Shown here piece by piece: positions 9,267-16,878 of a stretch of 64,000 bases of DNA (the stretch's first letter is position 1; every line of letters starts with the position of its first letter). A model generated the notes under the pieces. That model was not told where the DNA came from. It saw nothing but the letters and a program-made list of their open reading frames with translations, and ran no database searches. The stretch is from Microbacterium sp. 18062 (GTDB lineage Bacteria > Actinomycetota > Actinomycetes > Actinomycetales > Microbacteriaceae), in the NCBI RefSeq assembly GCF_902706225.1, contig NZ_CACSKB010000011.1, positions 23,586 through 87,585 of the forward strand, written 5' to 3'. The position numbers were made by a program, and so were the translations under genes.

Positions 9267-10295
9267 ATGTCCGACGCCACCGGCGAATCAGCGCCGCTTC
9301 CCGGGAGCACCGACGGTGCTCCCGCATCGGCACGCCCGGAGGAGACGCCGGACGTCGGGCGAACGCCCTCTCACATCCGTGCGGCCCGCAGCGAGTTCGA
9401 GCTGCAGGTCGCGCATGCCCGGGCGGAGTTCGAGGAGGCCAACGCACGCATCAAGCAGCGCACGGGCCGCGATCTGATCCTGGCGATCGTGATCGGGCTC
9501 GCGATCGGCGCCGTCGTCTTCGCCTCGCTCGTCTTCGCCAAGTGGCCGTTCGCGATCCTCGGTGTGGCGGTCGCGCTCCTCGGCGTCTTCGAGTTCGTGC
9601 GGGCGCTGCAGGCGTCCGGCCGACGTGTCGACATCGCCCCGCAGCTCATCGGCGGCGCCTTCGTGCTGCTGTCGGCGGTGTTCTTCGATGTCTGGCTGCA
9701 CTGGGTGGCGTTGTTCGTTGCGGTGGCCTTCGTCATCGTGTGCCGGCTCATCGGGCAGATGGCGGCCAGGGACGGGCGCGTCTACGCCGCGGTCGTCGAC
9801 GACGTGCTCGTGGCCGGGTTCATCCAGCTGTACGTCCCCTTCCTCGCGAGCCTCGCGCTGATCCTCCTCCGACAGGAGAACGGCGAATGGTGGGTGCTCT
9901 CCTTCCTGATCGTCGCGATCGCCGCCGACACCGGTGCCTACGTCACGGGGCTCACGCTCGGCAGGCATCCGATGGCCCCCCGGATCAGCCCGAAGAAGAC
10001 GTGGGAGGGCTTCGCCGGCGCGGCCGTCGCCTCCGCCCTCGCCGGCGTCCTGCTCGCCTGGCTCCTGCTGGGGCTCCCGTGGTGGACCGGGATCGTCCTG
10101 GGCGTCGTCATCCTCATCACCGCCACGGTGGGCGATCTCGGCGAGTCGATGGTCAAACGCGACCTGGGGATCAAGGACATGAGCTCCTGGCTTCCCGGAC
10201 ACGGCGGCGTGCTGGACCGTCTGGACTCGATCCTGCCGTCCGCGGTCGCGGCTCTCGCCCTGTACTACCTGCTCACCCCTCTGGCGGTCTCATGA
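9267..10295 (+). CDS. cdsA: Phosphatidate cytidylyltransferase
   Basis: A 342-residue integral membrane enzyme making CDP-diacylglycerol from phosphatidate and CTP, the branch point of phospholipid synthesis. About 70 hydrophilic N-terminal residues are followed by about 8 membrane segments. The C-terminal CDP-DAG synthase signature is clear: SPKKTWEGFAG, then GDLGESMVKRDLGIKDM and PGHGGVLDRLDS with the catalytic acidic residues. Its stop overlaps the next start (10292-10295), so the DivIVA-like gene is coupled to it. Confidence 0.95.
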   Translation: MSDATGESAPLPGSTDGAPASARPEETPDVGRTPSHIRAARSEFELQVAHARAEFEEANARIKQRTGRDLILAIVIGLAIGAVVFASLVFAKWPFAILGVAVALLGVFEFVRALQASGRRVDIAPQLIGGAFVLLSAVFFDVWLHWVALFVAVAFVIVCRLIGQMAARDGRVYAAVVDDVLVAGFIQLYVPFLASLALILLRQENGEWWVLSFLIVAIAADTGAYVTGLTLGRHPMAPRISPKKTWEGFAGAAVASALAGVLLAWLLLGLPWWTGIVLGVVILITATVGDLGESMVKRDLGIKDMSSWLPGHGGVLDRLDSILPSAVAALALYYLLTPLAVS

Positions 10296-10909
10296 CGATC
10301 CCCGACCAGGACGCCGCTCTCACCCGTGCAGACACGCGGAACGCGGACGTCGAGCAGACGCGCGACGCCTTTCCCCGAGCGCGGGGCCGCGCGAAGGGGT
10401 ACAGCGCCGTCGACGTCGATGCGTTCCTCGACCGCGCCCGCGCCTCTTTCGAGGGCGAGCCCTCCGAAGCCGAGGCGGTCACCGCGGCGGCGGTGCGCAA
10501 TGCGTCGTTCGCGCTGGTGCGCGGCGGCTATGCCGTGGTCGCGGTCGATGCGGCTCTCGGCCGTGTCGAGGACGCCTTCGCCGCTCAGGAACGCGCTCAG
10601 GCCATCGCCCGGCTGGGCGCACGGTCGTGGGTGGAGCAGCAGCGGGCCGAGGCGCAGGTGATCCTCGATCGCCTCTCGCGTCCACGCCGTCACCGATTCG
10701 ACCGCGTCTCCGCGTTTCGCTACGGGTATCGGATCGAGGAGGTCGACCTCGTCGCCGACAAGATCGCCGGATACCTCGCCGACGGCACGGGCGTGTCGGT
10801 CGAGCAGGTGCGCTCCGTGGCGTTCCGGATGCAGCGCGGCGGGTACCGCGAGACGCAGGTCGATGCGCTGCTGGATGCCGTGATCGAGATCATGCTCGCG
10901 GTCGGCTGA
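10292..10909 (+). CDS. DivIVA-motif repeat protein
   Basis: A 205-residue soluble protein carrying the DivIVA N-terminal motif (G-Y-x4-VDxxLD) four times, with GY at about residues 36, 79, 145 and 184: GYSAVDVDAFLDRA, GYAVVAVDAALGRV, GYRIEEVDLVADKI and GYRETQVDALLDAV. The second and third copies are degenerate. DivIVA/Wag31 proteins mark curved membrane at poles and septa, but they normally have one such motif followed by long coiled coils, which are absent here. Overlap with cdsA suggests a link to membrane synthesis. The function is not known. Confidence 0.8.
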   Translation: MTIPDQDAALTRADTRNADVEQTRDAFPRARGRAKGYSAVDVDAFLDRARASFEGEPSEAEAVTAAAVRNASFALVRGGYAVVAVDAALGRVEDAFAAQERAQAIARLGARSWVEQQRAEAQVILDRLSRPRRHRFDRVSAFRYGYRIEEVDLVADKIAGYLADGTGVSVEQVRSVAFRMQRGGYRETQVDALLDAVIEIMLAVG

Positions 10910-10960
10910 TCGCGGTTCGGATGGCGTACTCAGCGCAGCGTCGTTAGAATCGGGGACATT

Positions 10961-11698
10961 GTGACTTCTGGCGATGAACTCCGCACCCCCGCATCCGCCG
11001 CCGTGACGCGCCGATCGGCCGGGACGGCGGTGCGTCGGGGCGCCGCCGGGGCGAGGACCCCGGGGCCGCGCTGGTCGCGTCGGCGAGGAGTGGTGGGCAC
11101 GTTCGCCGGGCTCGCGGCGATCGGTTTCGCCGCGGCCTATGTCGGCCCGGCCGGACTCGTGCTCGCCGAGCCGGCGTCGGCGCAGACCCCGCCGACGACC
11201 GTGTACGCGACCATCCTCGGCGATGCGCAGTCGTTCACCGCGAGCGGCGCGTCGGACGGCGGCGCCATCGATTTCGCCCGCGACAGCTATTCGGCCTACA
11301 AGACCCCGGAGCCCGAGCCGGAACCGGTCGCCGAGCCCGCGTCGTCGTCGAGCGGCTCGAGCGGCTCCTGGAGCCCTCCGTTCGTCTCGCCCGACCCGGG
11401 CAGCGCGCAGGCCATCGCCTACGACATGGTGCTGGCCCGCGGCTGGGGCGACGATCAGTTCGCCTGCCTCGTGGCGTTGTGGAACCGCGAGTCCGGATGG
11501 CGGGTGAACGCGTACAACGCCGGCAGCGGCGCGTACGGCATCCCGCAGTCGCTGCCGGGCAACAAGATGGCCAGCGCCGGCGAGGACTGGGCGACGAACC
11601 CCGCGACGCAGATCACCTGGGGCCTCGGCTACATCAGCGGACGCTACGGGAGCCCGTGCGGCGCGTGGGACCACTCGAACTCCGTCGGCTGGTACTGA
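10961..11698 (+). CDS. Secreted lytic-transglycosylase-like protein
   Basis: A 245-residue protein with a long basic N-terminus, a hydrophobic segment (GTFAGLAAIGFAAAYVG, about 46-62) and a signal-peptidase-like site before residue 76 (PASAQ). A Ser/Pro/Glu linker leads to a C-terminal aggregation-promoting-factor-like transglycosylase domain. The likely catalytic Glu is in NRESGWRVNAYN, with GIPQSLPG and WGLGYISGRYG further on. Such proteins cut or remodel peptidoglycan. GTG 10961 is preceded by TAGAAT at 10945-10950, giving a very short leader. Confidence 0.85.
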   Translation: MTSGDELRTPASAAVTRRSAGTAVRRGAAGARTPGPRWSRRRGVVGTFAGLAAIGFAAAYVGPAGLVLAEPASAQTPPTTVYATILGDAQSFTASGASDGGAIDFARDSYSAYKTPEPEPEPVAEPASSSSGSSGSWSPPFVSPDPGSAQAIAYDMVLARGWGDDQFACLVALWNRESGWRVNAYNAGSGAYGIPQSLPGNKMASAGEDWATNPATQITWGLGYISGRYGSPCGAWDHSNSVGWY

Positions 11699-11701
11699 TC
11701 T

Positions 11702-11986
11702 GTGCCGAGGTCTCGTCGACGGCCGCAGCATCGGCGCGCCCAGGATTCGTTCGACCGCCTGCTCGCGGGCTGGAGACGCACCGAGTCCCGTCGCGGCGTC
11801 GAGTGGAACGTGCAGCCCGTCTCGGCCGCTCAGGCGGTGAAGGTGTACTCGTGCCCCGGATGCGGCGGACAGGTCGCCGAAGGGACCGCGCACCTCGTCG
11901 TGTGGCGAGCCGACGGCGTGCTCGGCGATGCGGCGGACCTCGCCGCCCGGCGGCATTGGCATTCGTCCTGCTGGAAGGTGCACTGA
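11702..11986 (+). CDS. Small zinc-ribbon-like hypothetical protein
   Basis: A 94-residue basic protein with a CPGCGG knuckle near residue 51 and a distal H-x2-C (HWHSSCW) close to the C-terminus, so a zinc-ribbon-like site is likely. The GTG start is 3 nt after the preceding stop and the following hydrolase starts 1 nt after its end, so it is probably in an operon with them. Related short proteins occur in other Microbacteriaceae but I know no function for them. Confidence 0.7.
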   Translation: MPRSRRRPQHRRAQDSFDRLLAGWRRTESRRGVEWNVQPVSAAQAVKVYSCPGCGGQVAEGTAHLVVWRADGVLGDAADLAARRHWHSSCWKVH

Positions 11987-11987
11987 C

Positions 11988-12707
11988 ATGGAGATCCGCG
12001 GAGCGGTTCAGCTTCCCGCACGGCGCGAGGACATCGAGCTGCGCACTCTCGACGGGCTCACGCTCGTCGGTGAGCTGGCGACCCCCGAGAACGCCGAGCC
12101 CGTCGCGACGCTCGTGACGCTGCATCCGCTGCCCACCCACGGCGGCTTCATGGACTCGCACATCCTCCGGAAGGCCGCGGCGCGCCTGCCCGCGCTCGCG
12201 GATCTGGCCGTGCTGCGGTTCAACACCCGCGGGACGTCGTCGCCGCGGGGAACGAGCGAAGGGGCTTTCGACGGCGGGGGGCTCGAGCGCCACGACGTCG
12301 CCGCTGCCATGCAGTTCGTTCGCGACCGCGGTCTGCCGCATCCGTGGCTCGTCGGCTGGTCGTTCGGCACCGAGCTGGCGTTGAAGCACGGACGTGAGCA
12401 CGACGTCGACGGGCTGCTGCTGCTCTCGCCGCCGCTGCACCGCACGACGGCCGGCGAGCTGGCGGCGTGGGCGGGGGATCGCCGCCGTCTGACCGCGCTC
12501 ATCCCCGAGTTCGACGACTACCTCCGCCCCGACGAGGCGCGCGAGCGGTTCGCCGCTGTTCCCGAGGCGACGCTCATCGCGGTCGAGGGCGGCAAGCACC
12601 TCTGGGTGGGCGAGACGCAGACGCGCCGGGTGCTGAGCGAGATCGTCGCCGCCGTCAACCCCGCTGCGCTTCCGCTGCCCGACGAGTGGGACGACTCCCG
12701 CGGTTAG
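11988..12707 (+). CDS. Alpha/beta hydrolase
   Basis: A 239-residue cytoplasmic alpha/beta hydrolase. The nucleophile elbow is GWSFG, the oxyanion-side motif is HPLPTHGG, and FNTRGTSSPRGTSEG corresponds to the conserved loop after strand 4. The late Asp/His region ends in VEGGKHLW. It resembles the YsgA/COG2945 subgroup of small serine hydrolases. The substrate is unknown. There is no signal peptide. It is the last gene of the short run starting at 10961. Confidence 0.85.
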   Translation: MEIRGAVQLPARREDIELRTLDGLTLVGELATPENAEPVATLVTLHPLPTHGGFMDSHILRKAAARLPALADLAVLRFNTRGTSSPRGTSEGAFDGGGLERHDVAAAMQFVRDRGLPHPWLVGWSFGTELALKHGREHDVDGLLLLSPPLHRTTAGELAAWAGDRRRLTALIPEFDDYLRPDEARERFAAVPEATLIAVEGGKHLWVGETQTRRVLSEIVAAVNPAALPLPDEWDDSRG

Positions 12708-12747
12708 CGCGATTCGCGGGGAACACTCGAGCGCATCGACATTCTGA

Positions 12748-12766
12748 TCGCGGACGTGCTCCGCGA
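12748..12766. terminator. Possible bidirectional hairpin between convergent genes
   Basis: TCGCGGA (12748-12754) and TCCGCGA (12760-12766) form a perfect 7-bp stem with a 5-nt loop between the convergent hydrolase and exporter genes. There is no U tract, so its activity as a terminator is uncertain. Confidence 0.35.
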
Positions 12767-12839
12767 CGAACCGGCTCGTCCATGACGTCGTTCTCCACGC
12801 TCGCGAACACCACCGGCAGCGGAGGATGTCCGTTCCCGC

Positions 12840-13895
12840 CTAGCGTTCGTTCTGACGCGGGATCACGACCTGGCGGTACAGGATCAGGATGCTGGCCGCC
12901 ACCGGGATCGCGACGAGCGCGCCGAGCAGGCCCAGCAGCGACCCGCCGGCGAGGGCGGCGATCACGACGACCGCACCCGGCACCGACACGGCGCGGTTCA
13001 TGATGCGCGGCGAGATCAGGTACGCCTCGAGCTGCATGTACACGAGGTAGTAGATCGCCGCCACGAGCGCCGTCATCGGGGAGCCGAGGCCGGGGATCAG
13101 ACACGTGAGCACGATGATCGCGGCGCCGGTGAGCGTGCCCACGAGCGGGATCAGCGAGAAGAAGAACGCGATGACGGCCAGCACTGCGGGGAACGGCGCC
13201 TGGATGATCGTCAGAAGGATCGCGCTCAGCACGCCGTTCGTGACGCCGAGGGCGACCTGGCCCATGACGTAGTACCCGACCGAGTCGGTGATCTGCTCCG
13301 ACAGGTCGATGAAGCGGGGGCGCTTCGATGCGGGTACGAGGCTGTAGACGGCGGACTTCAGGCTCGGCGTGGACGCCGTGAAGTAGATGGTCAGGATGAG
13401 CACGATGAACGCGCCCGTCAGGCCGCTGAAGAACGCGATGCCCACGTTGATCACACTGCCGGTGATGTCGCCCCAGTTCGACAGCAGCCAGTCCTGGAAG
13501 TTCGAGATCGTGTCGTCGATCGCCGTGACCTGGATGGCGGGGAAGATCGAGTGGATCCACTCCTTGATGTCGTCGAGCGACGTGCTGTTGAGGAACGTCG
13601 TGATCGCCTGGACGAGCTGGCTGACCTGGCTCACGATGATCGGGATCACCATCCAGACGATCCCGGCGAACACCGCGAGCACCGCGAGCACCGTGATGAG
13701 CACCGCCGCCCAGCGTCTGAGCTTGCGCCGCTCGAGCCACGCCACGACCGGCTCGAGGCCCAGCGAGAGGAAGAGCGCCGTGCCGATGTAGAGCAGGATC
13801 GTCGACAGCGTCTGCACGCTGCCGATCAGCAGCAGGCCGAGGCCGACGCCGAGCGTGCCGATGAAGGCGACGCGGAAGGGGTTGTGCACCTTCAC
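12840..13895 (-). CDS. AI-2E family transporter
   Basis: A 351-residue polytopic membrane protein of the AI-2E/YdiK/PerM family. Helix pairs at the N-terminus (LGVGLGLLLIGSVQTL, then LYIGTALFLSLGLEPVVAW) are followed by a long soluble segment (about 95-150) and the conserved C-terminal block VLSAILLTIIQ..FSLIPLVGTLTGAAI. Members export small molecules or ions, and the substrate cannot be inferred here. GTG 13895 is chosen because GAGGAG lies 6 nt upstream of it. The longer in-frame extension lacks a ribosome site. Confidence 0.9.
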   Translation of the reverse strand: MKVHNPFRVAFIGTLGVGLGLLLIGSVQTLSTILLYIGTALFLSLGLEPVVAWLERRKLRRWAAVLITVLAVLAVFAGIVWMVIPIIVSQVSQLVQAITTFLNSTSLDDIKEWIHSIFPAIQVTAIDDTISNFQDWLLSNWGDITGSVINVGIAFFSGLTGAFIVLILTIYFTASTPSLKSAVYSLVPASKRPRFIDLSEQITDSVGYYVMGQVALGVTNGVLSAILLTIIQAPFPAVLAVIAFFFSLIPLVGTLTGAAIIVLTCLIPGLGSPMTALVAAIYYLVYMQLEAYLISPRIMNRAVSVPGAVVVIAALAGGSLLGLLGALVAIPVAASILILYRQVVIPRQNER

Positions 13896-13998
13896 GGGTA
13901 ACTCCTCGCTGACGGGGGACGTATGCGTCAGACTACGTCCCCCGAGGGGGAAGGGCGCGGGGGACACCCCTCTCGCACAACACCCAGCCGCTCTCGGC

Positions 13999-14004
13999 TA
14001 GGCT
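13999..14004 (+). promoter_or_regulatory. Predicted -10 element for the 14050 membrane protein
   Basis: TAGGCT lies about 45 nt before the GTG at 14050, and a GGGAGGA ribosome binding site (14036-14042) lies between them. This fits a short leadered transcript for the two-gene unit 14050-16847. Confidence 0.45.
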
Positions 14005-14049
14005 GGAACGTCGGATCGAGCCGCCGTCAGGCGTCGGGAGGATAGTTTC

Positions 14050-15897
14050 GTGCGTTTCGTCTGGGCCGTCGCAGCCTTCGTGCTCGCCGCCGTACTGATC
14101 GGTGCGGGCATCGCCCAGCGCACCGTCTTCCATGGACCGTCGACCCAGTCCGCCGAGATCGCGCTGACGGAGGACACTCCGTACACGCTGGTCGACGGTG
14201 CGGTCCTCAACACGCTGCCCGGGACGCAGACGCTCGAGGTCTCCGGCACCGACGGCGTGTTCGTCGCCTATGGACGCACCGCCGACATGACCGCGTGGCT
14301 CTCCGACCAGGAGTACACCGCGGTCGCCGCCGGCGAAGAGGGGGAGATCCTCTCGTCGGTCGTGGAGCCGGTGCCGGATGCGGCCGAGGCCGTCGATCCC
14401 GAGACCGCGGAGGCCGACGTCGAGGCCGCGGAGACCGATGCCGAGGCCGACGCGCAGGCGAGCCGCAACCCGGCCGGTTCCGATCTGTGGCTCGCGGAGT
14501 TCGCCGACGACACGGCCGTGGTCGCGTCCCTGCAGCTGCCCGCCACGATGAGCGTGCTCGTGGCCGCCGACGGCACGGCGCCCGCGCCGGCCGAGATCTC
14601 CGTGACCTGGGACATCTCGCAGACCACGCCCTGGGCGGGTCCGCTGATCGTGCTGGGCGGGCTGGTGCTCCTCGGCGGCGTCGTCCTCTATGTCCTCGCC
14701 ATCCGGCAGGCGCGGCGGTCCCGTGGTCCCCGCCGCAAGGCTCCGCCGCCCCTGCCCGAGACCCAGCCCATCGACGTGTCCGTGACGGGGGCCGACAAGG
14801 GAGTGATCGCCGCCGGTCCCGCCACGCGGCGCTCCCTCGGGCGGCGCAAGGCGCTCGCGGCGCTCCCCGCGCTGCTCGGTGTGACCGTGGCGGTCGCGGG
14901 CTGCTCGCCAGACGCCTGGCCGGACTTCGGACCGACGCCGACCAGCAGCCCGACCGCGACCGTCCTCGACTCGGCCCAGCAGCAGACCCCCGCGGTCACC
15001 GAGGCGCAGGCGGAGCAGATCCTCGCTCGCATCGCGGAGACCGTCGCGCAGGCCGACGAGGCCATGGACACCGAGCTTGCGGGCACCCGGCTGTCCGGTG
15101 CCGCACTCGCCGAGCGCGCCACGAACTACACGCTCCGCTCGAGCATCGCCGACTACGCGGCGCTGCCCGCCATCCCGTCGGGGCCTGCGCAGATCATCCT
15201 CCCGCAGGCCTACGACGCCTGGCCGCGCACCGTGATGGCGGTCGTGCAGAACGAGGCATCGGACGCCACGACCTCCACCATCATGATGATGACGCAGGAC
15301 GACCCGTGGGCCGCCTACACGTTGTCCTACATCGGCAACCTCGGCGGATCCACCGAGATGCCCGATCTCGCGCCGGCGTACATCGGTGCGGCGCAGGTGC
15401 CGCCGGACTCGTCCTTCCTGGTGCTCGCCCCCGACGAGCTGGCGGCGGCGTATGCGGACGTTCTCACGCGCGGCGCGGAGAGCTCGTTCGCGGACCTGTT
15501 CGACGAGGAGTCCGACCGGTTCAGCGAGAGCGTCGCCGCCGACCGCCAGGAGCGGCTGGACGCCTTCAACACGACGGCGACCGACACCGGGACGCTCGAG
15601 TTCGGCGCGACGCCCGGTGCCGATGCGCCGCTGGCGCTCGCGACCCTGGAGAGCGGGGCGATCGTCGCGGTGACCGTCGACGAATCCGACACCGTGACGC
15701 CTGCCAACGAGGACGTCGTGATCAAGTTCGACGGCAACCCGACCGTCGAGGCGCTCACCGGGGTGGCCGAGTCCCAGACGGGCGTGTCCACCACGTTTGC
15801 CGACCAGCTCTTCTTCTACGTGCCCGCGCAGGGATCGACGGAGAAGATCCGTCTGCTGGGCTACTCCTCCAACATCCTCGAAGCGAAGGTTCTGTGA
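14050..15897 (+). CDS. Membrane protein with internal lipobox-like third segment
   Basis: A 615-residue protein I do not recognise as a named family. Predicted layout is a membrane segment at about 5-22, an external region with an acidic Ala/Glu stretch (about 108-138), a second segment at 197-218, a basic Pro-rich cytoplasmic loop (219-266), then a third segment after RRSLGRRKALAALP that ends VAVAGC at Cys285, followed by a 330-residue external domain. The third segment looks like a complete lipoprotein signal inside the chain, suggesting fusion of a membrane protein with a lipoprotein. It overlaps the thioredoxin gene by one base. Confidence 0.75.
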   Translation: MRFVWAVAAFVLAAVLIGAGIAQRTVFHGPSTQSAEIALTEDTPYTLVDGAVLNTLPGTQTLEVSGTDGVFVAYGRTADMTAWLSDQEYTAVAAGEEGEILSSVVEPVPDAAEAVDPETAEADVEAAETDAEADAQASRNPAGSDLWLAEFADDTAVVASLQLPATMSVLVAADGTAPAPAEISVTWDISQTTPWAGPLIVLGGLVLLGGVVLYVLAIRQARRSRGPRRKAPPPLPETQPIDVSVTGADKGVIAAGPATRRSLGRRKALAALPALLGVTVAVAGCSPDAWPDFGPTPTSSPTATVLDSAQQQTPAVTEAQAEQILARIAETVAQADEAMDTELAGTRLSGAALAERATNYTLRSSIADYAALPAIPSGPAQIILPQAYDAWPRTVMAVVQNEASDATTSTIMMMTQDDPWAAYTLSYIGNLGGSTEMPDLAPAYIGAAQVPPDSSFLVLAPDELAAAYADVLTRGAESSFADLFDEESDRFSESVAADRQERLDAFNTTATDTGTLEFGATPGADAPLALATLESGAIVAVTVDESDTVTPANEDVVIKFDGNPTVEALTGVAESQTGVSTTFADQLFFYVPAQGSTEKIRLLGYSSNILEAKVL

Positions 15898-16847
15898 TGA
15901 CCGATCCTGCTCCCGGCGCCGTGCTGCGCGGCGCCGTCGACCTGTCCGCCCTGCGCAACCGCGCGCCGGCTCCCGCCGCAGGCGACACGCCGGCCGCTGC
16001 CGGAGCCCCCGGTGCCTCGCCGTCGCTCGTGTTCGACGTGACGGACGACTCGTTCCCGCAGGTGCTCGAGCTCTCGCGCACCGTCCCGGTGGTCATCGAC
16101 CTCTGGGCGGAGTGGTGCGGTCCCTGCAAGCAGCTGAGCCCGGTGCTGGAAAAGGTCGTCACGGAGCTCGGCGGGCGGGTGGTGCTCGGAAAGGTCGACG
16201 TCGATGCGAACCCGCAGCTCAGCCAGGCGTTCCGCGCGCAGTCGATCCCGATGGTGGTCGCGCTCGTCGCGGGCCAGCCCGTCCCGCTGTTCACTGGCGC
16301 CGTGCCGGAGCAGCAGGTGCGCGAGGTGTTCGCGCAGCTGCTGCAGCTCGCTGCGCAGAACGGCGTGACCGGGACCGTCCCCGCCCCGGCCGGGGAGGAC
16401 GGGATCGAGTCCGAGGAGCCCGCGGAGCCTGCCCTTCCGCCGCTGCACGCGGAGGCGTACGACGCGATCGAGGCCGGAGACTACGCCCGTGCGGAGGCGG
16501 CGTACCGGCGCGCCCTCACGGAGGACCCGCGCGACGCCGACGCCAAGGCCGGTCTCGGGCAGGTGTCGCTGCTGCAGCGCGTGCAGGGCCTCGACCTGCA
16601 CGAGGCCCGCGCGGCGGCGGCCGCGGCTCCCCGCGATGTCGACGCGCAGTTCGCGGTCGCAGACCTCGACGTCTCGGGCGGCCACGTGGAGGACGCCTTC
16701 GACCGTCTTCTCGACCTCTTCGCCCTGCTGCCCGACGACGAGCGCGCGCAGGTGCGGGAACGGCTGCTCGAGCTCTTCGGACTCGTCGGCGACGCCGATC
16801 CGCGCGTCATCCGCGCGCGCGGCAGACTCGCGTCGCTGCTTTTCTGA
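15897..16847 (+). CDS. Thioredoxin-TPR co-chaperone-like protein (YbbN type)
   Basis: A 316-residue protein with a low-complexity N-terminus (about 1-45) and a thioredoxin domain with WAEWCGPCKQLSPVL (CGPC at about 78-81). A C-terminal region with tetratricopeptide-like helices follows (YDAIEAGDYARAEAAYRRALTE). This is the layout of YbbN/CnoX, a chaperedoxin that protects proteins from oxidation and hands them to chaperones. The actinobacterial form keeps the redox-active Cys pair. The start ATG shares its A with the upstream TGA, so it is translationally coupled to the membrane protein before it. Confidence 0.9.
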   Translation: MTDPAPGAVLRGAVDLSALRNRAPAPAAGDTPAAAGAPGASPSLVFDVTDDSFPQVLELSRTVPVVIDLWAEWCGPCKQLSPVLEKVVTELGGRVVLGKVDVDANPQLSQAFRAQSIPMVVALVAGQPVPLFTGAVPEQQVREVFAQLLQLAAQNGVTGTVPAPAGEDGIESEEPAEPALPPLHAEAYDAIEAGDYARAEAAYRRALTEDPRDADAKAGLGQVSLLQRVQGLDLHEARAAAAAAPRDVDAQFAVADLDVSGGHVEDAFDRLLDLFALLPDDERAQVRERLLELFGLVGDADPRVIRARGRLASLLF

Positions 16848-16852
16848 GCCCG

Positions 16853-16869
16853 CCGCGCCGCCGGCGCGG
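16853..16869. terminator. Possible bidirectional hairpin between thioredoxin-like gene and glgB
   Basis: CCGCGCC (16853-16859) and GGCGCGG (16863-16869) can pair with a 3-nt loop in the 31-nt gap between convergent genes. There is no T-rich tail. Confidence 0.35.
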
Positions 16870-16878
16870 GCCGGGGCG

